Translations under genes and position numbers: made by a program
Part shown: one piece after another, positions 1 through 8,621 of the stretch
How positions within the stretch are numbered: position 1 is the first letter of the stretch
Layout of the letters: every line of letters starts with the position of its first letter
Notes under the pieces: model-generated
Told to the model about the DNA's origin: nothing
Databases searched by the model: none
What the model saw: the letters and a program-made list of their open reading frames with translations, nothing else
From: Nakamurella lactea DSM 19367
GTDB lineage: Bacteria; Actinomycetota; Actinomycetes; Mycobacteriales; Nakamurellaceae
Direction of reading: 5' to 3'
Length of the DNA: 64,000 nt
Assembly: GCF_000426645.1 (NCBI RefSeq)
Contig: NZ_AUFT01000008.1
Coordinates: 372,001-436,000 of the forward strand

Positions 1-1
1 G

Positions 2-205
2 GACGCGTCACGCTGTCGGCTGGCGATCCCGGCGGACATCGAGGCACTGCGGCGCTCCGAACCGGAGCTGGCGACCAGGTGGCGGATGGTCGTCGGGGAG
101 GTACTGCCGGCCCTGTTGGCGACAGGCTGGGCCGTCACCGGGTTCGACCGGGCGGGTCATTACCTGCTCGACCGCGCGCCGGCGGCGCCGCCAGGCAGGT
201 CCTGA
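2..205 (+). CDS. C-terminal fragment of GNAT-like acetyltransferase (COG3375-type), cut by window edge
   Basis: Reading frame 2 is open from the first base to a TGA at 203-205 and gives 67 residues. The stretch includes IPADIEAL, a WRM(V)VGEVLPALLATG helix and a terminal HYLLDR. From memory this matches the C-terminus of the predicted GNAT superfamily proteins of COG3375, which end in a similar 'IPADF..L...DP.LA..WR' segment. The substrate of that family is not settled. No start, RBS or acetyl-CoA site lies inside the window. The next gene (coxM) starts 70 bases downstream. The family call rests on a short tail and is moderately secure at best. Confidence 0.5.
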   Translation, partial: DASRCRLAIPADIEALRRSEPELATRWRMVVGEVLPALLATGWAVTGFDRAGHYLLDRAPAAPPGRS

Positions 206-274
206 CAGCAAGTCGACCCGTCGATGTCAGGTCCTGCCGTACGCCCGGGGCCGCGCTGGGGCAGGATCGTAAGG

Positions 275-1192
275 ATGAAACCCGCTCCCTTCACTTGGCA
301 CGGGCCGCGCACCGTCGACGAGGCGGTCGCGGTGCTGGCCGAGGTGGGGCACGAGGGCAAGGTGCTGGCCGGCGGACAGTCGTTGATCCCGGTGCTGGCG
401 ATGCGGCTGGCCGAGCCGGCGCATCTGGTCGACATCAATGCCGTAGCAGGGTTGGACCGCATCGTTGTGGATGCCACCGGGGTGACGATCGGCGCGCTGG
501 TTCGGCACGCGAGTCTGGAACGGGATGACGCGGCGGCCGCGGCCCAGCCGCTGTTGCGGCAGGCGCTGCGGCTGGTGGCGCATCCGACGATCCGCAATCG
601 CGGCACCACTGTCGGCTCGCTGGCGCACGCCGACCCGTCCGGCGAGATGACCAGCGTGCTAACGCTGCTCGGCGGCACGATCACGGCTCGTTCGGCCCGC
701 GGGGAGCGGACCATTCCGGCGACCGAGTTCTTCGTCGGGCCGCTGGAGTCGGCCCTGGCCGCGGACGAACTCGCGGTGTCGGCGCACTTCCCGGCCGCCT
801 CTGCCGGCACCGGCTCGGCGTTCGTCGAGGTGGCCAGGCGGCACGGCGACTATGCGCTGTGCGGCGTCGGCGCGGTCGCCACGGTCGACCCCGCCGGCGC
901 GGTCACCGGCCTGCGCTGCGGCTACCTCTCGGTCTCCGAGACTCCGCTGACGGTGGATCTGACCGACGCCTGGAACTCCGGTGACGACGCAGCGGCCGCC
1001 ACCGCGGCGGCGGCCCGGGCGGCCGTCGACCCGCTGCCGGACATTCACGCCACCGCCGAGTACCGCCGTCAGCTGGCCGGCGTGCTGACCGTCCGGGCGG
1101 CCGAACAGGCGGTGGCGCAGGCCGTTCAGCGCGTCGGAACAATGGGTCGGGACAACGAGTCGGGACACAACGAGGAGGACCGCAGCGCGTGA
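275..1192 (+). CDS. coxM: Molybdenum hydroxylase medium (FAD) subunit, CoxM/CutM family
   Basis: This is the 305-residue FAD-binding subunit of a xanthine-oxidase-family molybdenum enzyme. It passes electrons from the 2Fe-2S subunit to an external acceptor. Two FAD motifs are visible: AGGQSLIP at residues 32-39 and TTVGSLAHADP at 111-121. The second departs slightly from the usual TIGGNLAHA form. The C-terminal CO_deh_flav domain follows. The ATG at 275 was chosen because MKPAPFTWHGP is the usual family N-terminus; the open frame extends further upstream but without family resemblance. The stop overlaps the GTG of coxS (GTGA), so the two are translationally coupled. It is the first gene of a coxM-S-L-G operon. 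Confidence 0.9.
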   Translation: MKPAPFTWHGPRTVDEAVAVLAEVGHEGKVLAGGQSLIPVLAMRLAEPAHLVDINAVAGLDRIVVDATGVTIGALVRHASLERDDAAAAAQPLLRQALRLVAHPTIRNRGTTVGSLAHADPSGEMTSVLTLLGGTITARSARGERTIPATEFFVGPLESALAADELAVSAHFPAASAGTGSAFVEVARRHGDYALCGVGAVATVDPAGAVTGLRCGYLSVSETPLTVDLTDAWNSGDDAAAATAAAARAAVDPLPDIHATAEYRRQLAGVLTVRAAEQAVAQAVQRVGTMGRDNESGHNEEDRSA

Positions 1193-1830
1193 GTGAGCAG
1201 GTCAGATCAACGTCCCGGAACGGCGCCGAGGTGGCTACCGGCACCGTGCCAGCCGGTGCCCGATCGACGGTCGCCGTCACGGTGAACGGCACTCACCGCA
1301 GCGCGGAGGTGGAGTCCCGACGCACCCTCAGCGACTACCTGCGGCACGATCTCGGCCTCACCGGGACCCACGTCGGCTGCGAGCACGGCGTGTGTGGCGC
1401 CTGCACGGTGCTGCTGGACGGCACCCCGGTGCGCAGTTGCCTGGTCTTCGCGGTCACGGCGGCCGGCCACCAGGTGACCACGGCCGAGGGCCTCGGCCAG
1501 CTCGACGAGTCCGGCGACCCGAACTCGCTGTCGCCCGTGCAACGGGCGTTCCGGGACTGCCATGCGCTGCAGTGCGGGTTCTGTACCCCGGGCTTCATGA
1601 CCACCATCACCGCCGGGATCGCCGAGAACCCGGACCCGACCAGGGACGAGGCGGTCGAGATGATCGCCGGGAACCTGTGCCGCTGCACCGGGTATCAGAA
1701 CATTGTCGACGCGGTGCTACGGGCAGCCGAGCTGGCGAAGGACCCAGCGGCGCCGCTCACCGACCGGTTCACCGAGCATTCGGATGCCGCCCATTCCGCT
1801 GACCAGGACGCCGACGGGGCCGGCGCCTGA
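1189..1830 (+). CDS. coxS: Molybdenum hydroxylase small subunit, two [2Fe-2S] clusters (CoxS/CutS)
   Basis: This 213-residue iron-sulfur subunit carries both expected clusters. The plant-ferredoxin-type cluster is formed by C64, C69, C72 and C84 in GCEHGVCGACTV. The helical [2Fe-2S]-binding domain has C129 and C132 (QCGFCTPG) plus C164 and C166 (NLCRCTGYQN). It relays electrons from the molybdenum site of CoxL to the FAD of CoxM. Both the N-terminus (about 28 residues before the beta-grasp fold) and the Asp/Ala-rich C-terminal tail are longer than in typical homologues of about 160 residues. The start is a GTG at 1189 overlapping the coxM stop. The stop at 1828-1830 overlaps the ATG of coxL. 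Confidence 0.93.
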   Translation: MSEQVRSTSRNGAEVATGTVPAGARSTVAVTVNGTHRSAEVESRRTLSDYLRHDLGLTGTHVGCEHGVCGACTVLLDGTPVRSCLVFAVTAAGHQVTTAEGLGQLDESGDPNSLSPVQRAFRDCHALQCGFCTPGFMTTITAGIAENPDPTRDEAVEMIAGNLCRCTGYQNIVDAVLRAAELAKDPAAPLTDRFTEHSDAAHSADQDADGAGA

Positions 1831-4256
1831 TGGTCACTCGCTATTTCGGCACCGCCGTCAAACGCACCGAGGACCTTCGGCTGACCACCGGGCACGGTCG
1901 GTACACCGACGACGTCGGTACCGGCCCCGACGGGGAGCATGCCCTTGAAGTCGCCTACCTGCGTTCCCCGCACGCGCACGCCAGAATCCTGGACATCGAC
2001 GTCACCGACGCCCTGGACGTCGAGGGTGTAGTGGCCATCTATACCCACGAGGACCTGGAAGGTGCTGCAGGGGAGCCACTTCCGGTGCTGATCCCGCATC
2101 CCGGACTGCATGCCGCGCGGACCGGCTATGCGCTGGCGAAGGATACGGTGCGGCACGTCGGCGAGTCGATCGTGATGGTGGTGGCGGAGAACCGCTACCT
2201 GGCCGAGGATGCCGTCAACCGGATCCGGGTCGATTACGAGTTCCTGGCACCCGTGGTCGGGATCGAGGCGTCCCGGGCCGCGGCGTCGACCGTGCACGAC
2301 GACGTTCCGGACAACGTCGCCGCCCACCTGGTACAGGAACGCGGCGACGCCAGGGCGGCCGTTGCCGGCGCGCCGCACACCCTGGAGTACGACCTGTCGA
2401 TCGAGCGGTCCGCGTCGATGCCGTTGGAGGGCAAGGCGGTTCACGCGAAGTGGGATGCCGACGACGCCAGCCTGCGGGTCTACAGTTCGACCCAGGCATC
2501 CACCAGCGTGCGGGCGGCCATCGCGGCCAAGCTCGGGCTGGCGCTGGGCAAGGTGGAGGTGATCGCGCCGGACGTCGGCGGCGGGTTCGGGGTGAAGATC
2601 GTCCATCCGTGGCCCGAGGAGATCACGGTTCCGATGGCCGCGATGCGGCTCGGCCGACCGGTCAAGTGGACCGAGGACCGCCGCGAACACTTCATCTCGG
2701 CGGCGCACGAGCGCGGGCAGGAACATCACGTCCGGGTCGGATTCGATGACGAGGGACGGATTCTCGGCCTCGATGTCACCTTCTGGCACGACAACGGCGC
2801 CTACACCCCGTACGGCATCATCTGCCCGATCGTCACCTCGACCCAGCTGCTCGGCCCGTACAAGCCGGCGAACTATCGGGTGGAGTTCTCCTCGGTGTAC
2901 ACCAACACGGTGATCGTCACCCCGTACCGCGGGGCCGGCCGGCCGCAGGGTGTCTTCGTGATGGAACGCACCATGGACCGGATCGCCCAGTACCTGGGCA
3001 GAGACCGCACGCAGGTCCGGTCGGCGAACTTCATCCTGCCCGACGAGTTCCCTTACGACCAGGGCCTGATCTTTCAGGACGGCCGGCCATTGATCTACGA
3101 CTCCGGCAACTACCCCGACCAGCTGACCATGCTCAAGGAAATGATCGGCTGGGACGAATTCCCTGCGCTGCAACAACAAGCGCGGGCGTCGGGTCGGCTG
3201 CTGGGTATCGGGCTCGGCTGCTACGTCGAGGGCACCGGGCCGGGTCCGTACGAGGGTGCGCACGTCAACGTACAGACCGACGGCAGCGTCGAGGTGGCGA
3301 TCGGGCTAACCAGCCAGGGTCAGGGACACCAGACGGTGTTCGCCCAGATCGTCGCCGACGAGCTCGGCGTTGACTTCGACAAGATCAGAGTGGTGACCGG
3401 CGACACCCGACGTTTTGGTTACGCGGTCGGCACTTTCGCCTCGCGGGCGGCGGTGATGTCCGGATCTGCGGTGGCGCTGGCAGCACGCAAGACGAAGGCC
3501 AAGGCGCTGCGGGTGGCGGCCGACGTGCTGGAGTGCAACCCGGACGATCTGGAGATCGAGTCCGGCCTGATCTCCATGAAGGGCAACCCGTCGACGTCGA
3601 TCCCGCTCGGCCAGGTTGCAGTGTTGTCCAACCCGCTGCGCTATGCGTTCGATGAGGCCGCCAAGGCCGCCACCCAGTTCGCCAAGCCGGCCGACCCGGA
3701 CAAGCCGCCGGTCGCCGAGGGGGAGGAACCGGGGCTGGAGGGTAAGGACTACTACTCGCCGCCGCGGTCCACCTTCGCCTCCGGCATGCATGCGGCGATC
3801 GTCGAGATCGACGCGGACACCAGCGAAATCGCCATCCGCAAGTACTGCGTGGTGCACGACTGCGGCAACCTGATCAATCCGATGATCGTCGAGGGTCAGG
3901 TGCACGGCGGGGTCGCGCAAGGGGTCGGCGGCGCGCTGTACGAGGTGATGGCCTACGACGAGTCCGGACAGTTGCAGAACGCCTCGTTCATGGACTTCCT
4001 GATGCCGTACGTCACCGAGGTGCCGCGACTGGAACTGGGCCATCAGATGACACCGTCGCCGCTGAACCCGTTGGGCATCAAGGGGGCAGGTGAGGCCGGC
4101 GTCATCCCGGTGGCGGCGACCATCGCCTCGGCGGTGGAGGATGCGGTGGGGCTGCGGATCGACGCGATGCCGCTCAATCCGAGCAAGTTGTTCGAGTTGC
4201 GCGCGACGGCCACCGCGCTGACGACGAATCAGGTACGAGAAGGGTTGACCCCGTGA
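1830..4256 (+). CDS. coxL: Form II CODH-like molybdenum hydroxylase large subunit (CoxL family)
   Basis: The 808-residue catalytic subunit binds molybdopterin cytosine dinucleotide. It has the aldehyde-oxidase a/b hammerhead domain (about residues 18-140) and the Mo-binding domain. PDVGGGFG lies near 248-254, and the active-site loop reads PYRGAGRP at 365-372. True aerobic CO dehydrogenases (form I) carry AYXCSFR there, with the Cys that holds copper. The GAGR version marks form II, whose substrates are mostly unknown (aldehydes, aromatic or N-heterocyclic compounds; weak CO activity has been reported for some). The catalytic Glu is visible in GIKGAGEAG near the C-terminus. No coxD/E/F maturation gene lies in the window. 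The ATG overlaps the coxS stop, and the stop overlaps the coxG GTG. Confidence 0.92.
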   Translation: MVTRYFGTAVKRTEDLRLTTGHGRYTDDVGTGPDGEHALEVAYLRSPHAHARILDIDVTDALDVEGVVAIYTHEDLEGAAGEPLPVLIPHPGLHAARTGYALAKDTVRHVGESIVMVVAENRYLAEDAVNRIRVDYEFLAPVVGIEASRAAASTVHDDVPDNVAAHLVQERGDARAAVAGAPHTLEYDLSIERSASMPLEGKAVHAKWDADDASLRVYSSTQASTSVRAAIAAKLGLALGKVEVIAPDVGGGFGVKIVHPWPEEITVPMAAMRLGRPVKWTEDRREHFISAAHERGQEHHVRVGFDDEGRILGLDVTFWHDNGAYTPYGIICPIVTSTQLLGPYKPANYRVEFSSVYTNTVIVTPYRGAGRPQGVFVMERTMDRIAQYLGRDRTQVRSANFILPDEFPYDQGLIFQDGRPLIYDSGNYPDQLTMLKEMIGWDEFPALQQQARASGRLLGIGLGCYVEGTGPGPYEGAHVNVQTDGSVEVAIGLTSQGQGHQTVFAQIVADELGVDFDKIRVVTGDTRRFGYAVGTFASRAAVMSGSAVALAARKTKAKALRVAADVLECNPDDLEIESGLISMKGNPSTSIPLGQVAVLSNPLRYAFDEAAKAATQFAKPADPDKPPVAEGEEPGLEGKDYYSPPRSTFASGMHAAIVEIDADTSEIAIRKYCVVHDCGNLINPMIVEGQVHGGVAQGVGGALYEVMAYDESGQLQNASFMDFLMPYVTEVPRLELGHQMTPSPLNPLGIKGAGEAGVIPVAATIASAVEDAVGLRIDAMPLNPSKLFELRATATALTTNQVREGLTP

Positions 4257-4945
4257 AGGTTTCCGGTTCCTCAGTGCTGCATGCCCCCCCCGACAGGGTG
4301 TGGCAGGCGATCAACGACCCGGCGGTGTTGGCCGGGGTGATCCCCGGTTGCGACCAGCTCACCGAGATCGGTGACGGACACTTCGGGATGACCGTCACCC
4401 TCGGGGTGGCGGCGATCAAGGGCAGCTACACCGGCGAGGTGCGGCTCTACGACAAGGTTCCGCCGGCGAGCGCCGGTGCGACGGCGTCGCTGACCATGCG
4501 CGCCAACGGCGCCGGCGGGCCGGGCACCATCGACACCACGGTGGCGGTGAAACTGACCGACCTGGGCGATGGCACCACCCAGCTGGACTACGACGCCGAC
4601 GCCGTGGTCGGCGGGATGGTCGGCGGCGTCGGCCAGCGGGTGTTGACCAGCGTCGCCAAGAAGACCGCTGGGCTGTTCTTCTCGGCGATTGACGACGTGT
4701 TGACCGGCAAGAAGCCGGCCGGCAAGGCGCCGGCGGCTGCGGAGCCACTGGTCGTCGCGGGGGCGGTCGGTGGTGAGGTCGGGCCCGGCCCCGGTCAACC
4801 GGATTCCTACCTGCCGGGCCACGTCGGGCCGCTGTCGCTGGCCGCGAGGGTGCAGACCCTGCCGCTGCTGGGGGCGGCGTTGTTCGGTGCGGCCAGCATG
4901 CTCGCCGGGGTGTTGGTCGGCGCCCGGATCGCCCGTCGGCGCTAG
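4253..4945 (+). CDS. coxG: CoxG-like SRPBCC protein, membrane anchor for the molybdenum hydroxylase
   Basis: This 230-residue protein begins MKVSGSSVLHAPPDRVWQAI, followed by the 'DPAVLAGVIPGC' segment that typifies CoxG (COG3427) in the START/SRPBCC fold. In Afipia CoxG recruits CO dehydrogenase to the membrane. The SRPBCC domain covers about residues 1-150. An Ala/Gly/Pro-rich linker and one hydrophobic segment follow (about 205-225, LPLLGAALFGAASMLAGVLV), ending in RIARRR. That is the layout of a C-terminal membrane anchor. The GTG start overlaps the coxL stop by four bases, which places it in the operon. No further gene appears to be co-transcribed; a gap of about 195 bases follows. Confidence 0.88.
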   Translation: MKVSGSSVLHAPPDRVWQAINDPAVLAGVIPGCDQLTEIGDGHFGMTVTLGVAAIKGSYTGEVRLYDKVPPASAGATASLTMRANGAGGPGTIDTTVAVKLTDLGDGTTQLDYDADAVVGGMVGGVGQRVLTSVAKKTAGLFFSAIDDVLTGKKPAGKAPAAAEPLVVAGAVGGEVGPGPGQPDSYLPGHVGPLSLAARVQTLPLLGAALFGAASMLAGVLVGARIARRR

Positions 4946-5140
4946 TTGACCGGCCGCTCACCGGCCACCGTCGAATTCGTCACTCTTCGTCATTCGCGCA
5001 GGTGAGGTGCCTACGGGCGACCGAAGTTCGGCGACGATCCGGACAAAACGACGGGGCGACCCAGGGTCCTGAAGTACCGTGACGGGTTGCGAGGGCACGG
5101 CAGCCGGTTGTGCCACAGGACAGCGACGCACGGAGGACCA

Positions 5141-6532
5141 GTGGCGGGTGACGACCAGCGTCCGGGTTCGGGATCGAATCCGGACAACGACATCACCGTC
5201 CCGAACATCTTCGGCGGGGCGCCGCGGGACGACGATCCGGCCGCGATCCTGCCAGGGCTCAGCGCTCGACAGACCCCGCAACCGCCGGCCTGGGAGCAGC
5301 CCCAACAGCCCGCGGGCGGGCCGTACAGCTCCGGCCCCTACCGAGTCGATCCCTACCGCGCCGATCCCTACCGCACCGACGGAGGCGCCGCGGCCGGTTA
5401 CCCAGCGCCCGGATACGGAGCGCCCGGATACGGTCCCACCTCGATCGAACCGACCAGGATGACGGCGCTGCCGCCGGAGGCCCATCGGCGGCGCAATGCC
5501 CTGTTCGGCGTCATCGGAGTGATCGGGCTGACGGTGGCCGTCGTGCTCGCCGCGATCCTGATCGCGCCGAATTGGTCCAAGGACAATGCCCAGCCGGATC
5601 CGGACGCACCGATCGGGACCGCGACGTCTGCCACTGGCAGCATCTCCGGCTCGGTCGAGCCCACCGGTGGCAGCCCGACGGCGGGAACCGCGAGCGGATC
5701 CGGCGGCACCGGAGCGCCGGACACCGATCCCGCGACCTCCTCCGTTGCGCCGCACACCGTCACGGTGACGGCGACCGGCGCCGTTGGCGCCGGACCGGGG
5801 ACCGCGACCACGCCGGCGAAGCCGACCACCACCAGGCCGACGGCGGTCACCCCCACGACGACGGCGAAGTCCACGACGACGGCGAAGCCGACGACCAAGG
5901 CGAAGCCGACGACCAAGCCGAAGCCGACCACCAAGCCGAAGCCGACCACCAAGCCGAAGCCGGCCGGTCTCGGCGTGCCGGAGGCCGATATCCCCTGCAG
6001 TGGCGGGTATCTCGTGCAACTGGCCTCCGAACTCGACCGAGCAGCGTTCACCTCGCGGGTGGCGACCTTGAAGTCGCAGGGCATGGTTCCGGCCGATGCC
6101 AAGGCCGCCGACTCCAAGAAGTCGTGCGGCATCTTCGCCAACCAGCGCAACACCTGGGTGCTCTACGCGGGCACCTACGCCCAGCCGTACGACGCCTGCG
6201 CCGCCCGGCTGGCAGGCCCGGCCGACGCGTTCATCAAGGGCGCCAACCCGAATACCTCGCACGCCTACTACTCCTGCGTCTGCCCGGCCAACCCGGCGAA
6301 GATCCCGGCAGTCGGCCCCGGCAGCAACCAGCACGCCTGGATCGGCGAATTGCAGCGGGTGCTGGCGAACCGGTTGAACTATTCGGTCGGCCCGCTGGGC
6401 CCGGACCAGTGGGGTGTCTACACGCCGGGCACCCAGCAAGCGGTCCGCACCTTCCAGGCCGACCACAAGCTGCCGGTCACCGGCACCGTCGACGCACGCA
6501 CCTGGAAGGCGTTGCGCGGCGCCCAGTGCTGA
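5141..6532 (+). CDS. Membrane-anchored protein with Thr/Pro/Lys linker and C-terminal peptidoglycan-binding domain
   Basis: Start GTG at 5141 has a GGAGGA Shine-Dalgarno ending four bases upstream; an in-frame ATG at 5087 has none. The 463-residue product has a Pro/Gly/Tyr-rich cytoplasmic part, one transmembrane segment (about 120-142), and a long Thr/Ser/Gly region. That region ends in repeated PKPTTK units (18-bp DNA repeats, about 5884-5963). Two extracellular domains follow. One is a Cys-containing domain of about 130 residues beginning at IPCSGGYLVQLAS, reminiscent of SPOR-like domains. The other is a C-terminal PG_binding_1 domain (LQRVLANRL ... GVYTPGTQQAVRTFQ ... TGTVDARTW). It probably sits in the cell envelope and binds cell wall. 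No catalytic motif is visible. Confidence 0.75.
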   Translation: MAGDDQRPGSGSNPDNDITVPNIFGGAPRDDDPAAILPGLSARQTPQPPAWEQPQQPAGGPYSSGPYRVDPYRADPYRTDGGAAAGYPAPGYGAPGYGPTSIEPTRMTALPPEAHRRRNALFGVIGVIGLTVAVVLAAILIAPNWSKDNAQPDPDAPIGTATSATGSISGSVEPTGGSPTAGTASGSGGTGAPDTDPATSSVAPHTVTVTATGAVGAGPGTATTPAKPTTTRPTAVTPTTTAKSTTTAKPTTKAKPTTKPKPTTKPKPTTKPKPAGLGVPEADIPCSGGYLVQLASELDRAAFTSRVATLKSQGMVPADAKAADSKKSCGIFANQRNTWVLYAGTYAQPYDACAARLAGPADAFIKGANPNTSHAYYSCVCPANPAKIPAVGPGSNQHAWIGELQRVLANRLNYSVGPLGPDQWGVYTPGTQQAVRTFQADHKLPVTGTVDARTWKALRGAQC

Positions 6533-6537
6533 GCCGT

Positions 6538-6609
6538 TTTGGTTCGCCGGCCGCGCTGTGTCATTTGGTTCGCCGGCCGCGCTGTGTCATTTGGTTCGCC
6601 GGCCGCGCT
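6538..6609. repeat. 26-bp tandem repeat, 2.8 copies
   Basis: Two identical 26-base units (6538-6563 and 6564-6589, beginning TTTGGTTCGCCGGCCGCGCT) and a third truncated copy (6590-6609) lie directly after the stop of the peptidoglycan-binding gene. The third copy's GTTCGCCGGC (6594-6603) is matched in inverse by GCCGGCGAAC at 6666-6675, so the block could fold into a large hairpin. Confidence 0.85.
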
Positions 6610-6619
6610 CGGCTGCGGT

Positions 6620-6650
6620 CACAATCCCGCTCCTTCGTCGCGGGCTTGTG
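6620..6650. terminator. Candidate terminator hairpin between convergent genes
   Basis: CACAATCCCGC (6620-6630) pairs with GCGGGCTTGTG (6640-6650) with one mismatch and a 9-base loop. It lies between the 3' ends of the peptidoglycan-binding gene (+) and the metallo-hydrolase gene (-), where a bidirectional terminator is expected. There is no U-tract, as is common in actinobacteria. Confidence 0.5.
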
Positions 6651-6682
6651 TCCTCGCTTCGCTGTGCCGGCGAACGGCAGGC

Positions 6683-6722
6683 GTAGCGGGGTTGTCCCGG
6701 GGGCGTAGCGGGGTTGTCCCGG
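6683..6722. repeat. Two copies of the GTAGCGGGGTTGTC palindromic-repeat core
   Basis: GTAGCGGGGTTGTCCCGG occurs at 6683-6700 and again at 6705-6722, just before the stop codon of the minus-strand hydrolase gene. The same 14-base core, with one base changed, forms the arms of the 57-bp tandem units at 23594-23764, so this is a dispersed family. Confidence 0.8.
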
Positions 6723-6732
6723 CACTCCGCCG

Positions 6733-7374
6733 TCAGCGGCCCAGCGCGTCGGCTTCTGCCTCGATGGTGGTCGAGTCGCCGTGCCCGGTGTGCACCACGG
6801 TGGCCGGCGGCAGGGTGAACAGCTGGTGCCGGATCGACCGTTCGATCGTCGGGCGGTCGGAGAAGCTGCGGCCGGTCGCGCCCGGGCCACCGTTGAACAG
6901 CGTGTCGCCGGTGAACACCACGCCCAGTGCGGGCGCGTACAGGCAGACCGCGCCGGGCGAGTGGCCCGGCGTGTGCAGCACCCGCAGCTCCGCCCCACCG
7001 GACCGGAGCAGCTGGCCGTCGGCCAGGTCATCGTCCGGCCGGACGTCCGGATGGGTCAGTTCCCAGAGCGGAAGGTCGGCCGGGTGTAACAGAATCGGTG
7101 CCCCGGTACGGGATCTCAGCTCCGGTGCCACCCGGACATGATCGTCGTGGGCATGCGTGCAGACGATCGCGGTCACGGTGCGGCCGCCCACCACGGCCAT
7201 GATGTCGTCGACACTGTGCGGTGCGTCGATCACCAGGCATTCGTTGTCGTTGCCGACCACCCAGATGTTGTTGTCCACCTGATGCGTCTCGCCGTCCAGC
7301 GAGAAGGTGCCGGAGGTGACTGCATGGTCGATCCGCGGCGCCGAGGTCGCATCCGCGCTGCCGACGATGCTCAT
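6733..7374 (-). CDS. MBL-fold metallo-hydrolase partner of mycothiol-dependent formaldehyde dehydrogenase
   Basis: This 213-residue metallo-beta-lactamase-fold protein has the metal-binding set HAHDDH (about 74-79), [14 protein letters not shown] and HTGHGDST. Its ATG overlaps the stop of mscR by four bases, so it is translationally coupled. In Mycobacterium tuberculosis the mscR gene (Rv2259) is likewise followed by an MBL protein (Rv2260). By analogy with the glutathione system it may hydrolyse S-formylmycothiol or another mycothiol thioester. The substrate is inferred from context, not shown by the sequence. Confidence 0.82.
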   Translation of the reverse strand: MSIVGSADATSAPRIDHAVTSGTFSLDGETHQVDNNIWVVGNDNECLVIDAPHSVDDIMAVVGGRTVTAIVCTHAHDDHVRVAPELRSRTGAPILLHPADLPLWELTHPDVRPDDDLADGQLLRSGGAELRVLHTPGHSPGAVCLYAPALGVVFTGDTLFNGGPGATGRSFSDRPTIERSIRHQLFTLPPATVVHTGHGDSTTIEAEADALGR

Positions 7375-8480
7375 CTGTTCCCCACAACCACTACGGACCG
7401 GAGCACGTCACCCGAGTGCATCTTGGTGAACGCCGCCTCGACGTCGTTGATCCCGACTGTCTCCGAGACGAAGGCGTCCAACGGTAGCCGGCCCTGCAGG
7501 AACAGGTCGATGAGCATCGGAAAGTCCCTCGACGGCAGGCAGTCTCCGTACCACGACGACTTCAGCGCACCGCCCCGGCCGAACACGTCGAGCAGCGGGA
7601 TTTCCGGGATCGTCATCTCCGGGGTGGGAACGCCGACCAGTACCACCACGCCGGCCAGGTCCCGGGCGTAGAACGCCTGTTTCCAGGTCTCCGGCCGACC
7701 GACCGCGTCGATCACCACGTCGGCGCCGTTGCCGTCGGTCAGCGCCTGGATCGCCTCGACCGGGTCGGTGGCCGAGCTGTTGATGGTGTGCGTGGCACCG
7801 AGATCCTTTGCGGTGGCGAGCTTCCGGTCGTCCAGGTCGACGGCGATGATCTTCGCGGCGCCGGCCAGCCGGGCACCGGCGATGGCCGCCGCGCCGACGC
7901 CGCCGCAGCCGATCACCGCGACGGAATCGCCGCGGCCGACGCCGCCGGTGTTGATCGCGGCGCCCAGGCCGGCCATCACCCCGCAGCCCAGTAGGCCGGC
8001 GACGGCCGGCGGGGCCGCCGGATCGACCTTGGTGCACTGGCCGGCAGCGACCAGCGTGTAGTCCGAGAAGGCGCCGATGCCCAGCGCCGGGCTGAGTTCG
8101 GTGCCGGCATCCGGGCCGTCGGCGATGGTCATCTTCTGCGACGCGTTGTGGGTGTTGAAGCAGTACCAGGGCCTGCCGCGGCGGCAGGCGCGGCAATCGC
8201 CGCAGACCGCGCGCCAGTTCAGGATCACGTAGTCGCCGGGCGTCACCTCGGTGACACCCTCGCCGACCGCCTCGACCAGGCCGGCCGCCTCGTGGCCCAG
8301 CAGATACGGGTACTCGTCGCCGATGCCGCCCTCGCGGTAGTGCAGGTCGGTGTGGCACACCCCGCAGGCCTGCACCTTCACCACCGCCTCGCCGGGTCCG
8401 GGGTCCGGCACGCTGATGGTGACCACCTCGACGGGCGCGCCCTTGGCGCGGGCGATGACAGCCTGGCTCGTACGGGGCAT
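7371..8480 (-). CDS. mscR: S-(hydroxymethyl)mycothiol dehydrogenase (MSH-dependent formaldehyde dehydrogenase)
   Basis: This 369-residue zinc-dependent medium-chain alcohol dehydrogenase oxidises the spontaneous formaldehyde-mycothiol adduct, and also reduces S-nitrosomycothiol, using NAD. Catalytic zinc ligands lie in CGVCHTD and GHEAAG. The structural zinc has its four Cys in the segment containing [15 protein letters not shown]. The Rossmann motif is [10 protein letters not shown]. The [11 protein letters not shown] region and NTHNA after it are characteristic of the mycothiol branch. Mycothiol is made only by actinobacteria, so this gene supports the taxonomic call. It is the first gene of a two-gene minus-strand operon, diverging from the siderophore-interacting protein gene. 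Confidence 0.93.
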   Translation of the reverse strand: MPRTSQAVIARAKGAPVEVVTISVPDPGPGEAVVKVQACGVCHTDLHYREGGIGDEYPYLLGHEAAGLVEAVGEGVTEVTPGDYVILNWRAVCGDCRACRRGRPWYCFNTHNASQKMTIADGPDAGTELSPALGIGAFSDYTLVAAGQCTKVDPAAPPAVAGLLGCGVMAGLGAAINTGGVGRGDSVAVIGCGGVGAAAIAGARLAGAAKIIAVDLDDRKLATAKDLGATHTINSSATDPVEAIQALTDGNGADVVIDAVGRPETWKQAFYARDLAGVVVLVGVPTPEMTIPEIPLLDVFGRGGALKSSWYGDCLPSRDFPMLIDLFLQGRLPLDAFVSETVGINDVEAAFTKMHSGDVLRSVVVVGNR

Positions 8481-8580
8481 GGGCTTCTCCTGGGATATCG
8501 GCGACGGTCGCTCAGGCCCACCCTAACGAGCGCGGCGTGCCCCGCCGGACCGGGCGGTCGGCCGGTCGACGAATCGATAA

Positions 8581-8599
8581 TTAGGTTAGGCTGGCCTAA
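8581..8599. promoter_or_regulatory. Iron box (DtxR/IdeR-type operator)
   Basis: TTAGGTTAGGCTGGCCTAA matches the DtxR/IdeR 19-bp consensus TTAGGTTAGGCTAACCTAA at 17 of 19 positions. It lies 22 bases before the ATG of a siderophore-interacting protein. This is the expected site for iron-dependent repression: holo-IdeR binds when iron is plentiful. Confidence 0.9.
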
Positions 8600-8621
8600 T
8601 TCTAAAACGGAAGGGCGTTCG

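Noticed and set aside
1695..3263. Long minus-strand open frame opposite coxS and coxL
   Set aside because: It is antisense to an intact, well-recognised coxL and its translation is Arg/Gly/His-rich without motifs, a high-GC shadow. The same reasoning removes 4958-6466 (-), 31638-33704 (-), 33584-35542 (-) and 48321-50531 (-).
1830..4256. Assignment as a genuine CO dehydrogenase
   Set aside because: The active loop is PYRGAGR, lacking the copper-binding Cys of AYXCSFR in form I enzymes.
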